A stretch of DNA of 64,000 bases from Dryocola sp032051265 (lineage in GTDB: Bacteria; Pseudomonadota; Gammaproteobacteria; Enterobacterales; Enterobacteriaceae). Location: NCBI GenBank assembly GCA_032051265.1, contig DAMBYU010000006.1, forward strand, positions 326,830 to 390,829. The letters run 5' to 3'. Below are positions 63,663 through 64,000 of the stretch, in pieces. Position 1 is the stretch's first letter. Each line of letters begins with the position of its first letter. A program made the position numbers and the translations under genes. Below the pieces are notes generated by a model that saw only the letters and a program-made list of their open reading frames with translations, had not been told where the DNA came from and did no database searches.

Positions 63663-64000
63663 TTATCTGATTTCGTTTTTTGCAAAACTGCTGTGCAGGC
63701 TTTTCAGCACTTCATTGATTCCTCTGCTTACAATCCGGTCCTCCCGCATAACTGCCCCAAGCGTCCGGTGAAGAGAGGGCGTCACAGAGTAAAGATCGAG
63801 CCCCGATCTTTACTCTATGCATGCAACGGACATTCGGGGAACAATGCTGTAACCAAGACCTGCACGGACCATTCTTTTAATAGCCTCGATACTGCCAAGC
63901 TCCATGACCGCGCAGGCAATATGTCCCGTCTCCCGGAACCACTGATCAATCAGGGCGCGTGTCCCGCTTCCCGGTTCAAAGATAATCAGCGGCAGCGGCA
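63663..64000 (-). pseudogene. LysR-type regulator, C-terminal part, with premature stop
   Basis: The gene enters from beyond the right edge. The effector-binding domain reads LIIFEPGSGTRALIDQWF, then MVRAGLGYSIVPRMSVACIE, followed by an in-frame TAA at 63810-63812. The same frame then continues as SGLDLYSVTPSLHRTLGAVM to a second stop at 63663, the expected end. The first stop lies in one arm of a perfect 13-bp inverted repeat. The truncation removes about 50 residues. Whether the shortened protein works is unknown; the N-terminal DNA-binding part is not visible. Confidence 0.78.
63786..63816. repeat. Perfect 13-bp inverted repeat in the LysR gene
   Basis: AGAGTAAAGATCG (63786-63798) and its complement (63804-63816) are separated by 5 bp. 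One arm codes for the normal-looking DLYSV; the other holds the premature TAA. Confidence 0.9.

Overview
The window is a chromosomal segment of an Enterobacteriaceae member. About 30 kb reproduces, gene for gene, the Escherichia coli block proY-brnQ-phoR-phoB-sbcD-sbcC-mak-rdgC-ppnP-aroM-yaiA-aroL-yaiI-proC-dgcC-psiF-phoA-iraP-ddlA-yaiZ-yaiY-yaiW-sbmA-ampH. E. coli neighbours such as araJ are missing and extra genes are present, so this is a related genus rather than E. coli itself. The genus cannot be fixed from the sequence alone.

Layout. (1) 1-10150: a two-partner secretion locus on the minus strand, with a ShlB/FhaC-type transporter followed by a giant HecA/CdiA-type exoprotein that leaves the window before its C-terminal tip. 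A 100-N assembly gap interrupts it inside a long repeat. (2) 10380-34.9 kb: conserved core for amino-acid uptake (proY, brnQ), phosphate sensing (phoBR with a Pho box), DNA repair (sbcDC, rdgC), sugar and nucleoside metabolism (mak, ppnP), shikimate pathway (aroL-yaiA-aroM), proline synthesis (proC), c-di-GMP (dgcC), the phosphate-starvation genes (phoA-psiF, iraP) and cell wall (ddlA). Local additions are a DUF2076 protein, a small membrane-protein pair beside yaiI, an MdtG-like exporter and an extensin-like protein. (3) 35-45 kb: yaiY, yaiW, sbmA and ampH, with a self-contained marR-emrA-emrB efflux cassette inserted on the opposite strand between yaiW and sbmA, plus an isochorismatase-family enzyme, lpxP and a small secreted protein. 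(4) 44.9-49.8 kb: a LacI-regulated cellobiose-type PTS (IIB, IIC, IIA) with its own LamB/ScrY-like porin but no glycosidase. (5) 50-56.4 kb: yjiN, a YncE-like lipoprotein with a candidate Fur box, an FAD-binding protein, and an SDR gene broken by a frameshift opposite an AraC regulator. (6) 56.4-64 kb: a degraded genomic island. It holds P4-like satellite debris, an integrase relic, the CP4-type cluster yafX-radC-ykfH-cbeA-cbtA (antirestriction plus type IV toxin-antitoxin), and then three unrecognised genes, two of them A+T-rich and membrane-encoded, each bounded by copies of a ~69-bp partly palindromic repeat. The window ends in a LysR gene that carries a premature stop inside a perfect inverted repeat.

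The core genes are expected to behave as in E. coli. The parts most worth follow-up are the repeat-bounded gene array at 61-63.6 kb, the LysR palindrome mutation, the repeat architecture of the exoprotein, and the efflux cassette with its operator. Start sites were chosen from ribosome-binding sites and remembered family lengths. No database search was possible.
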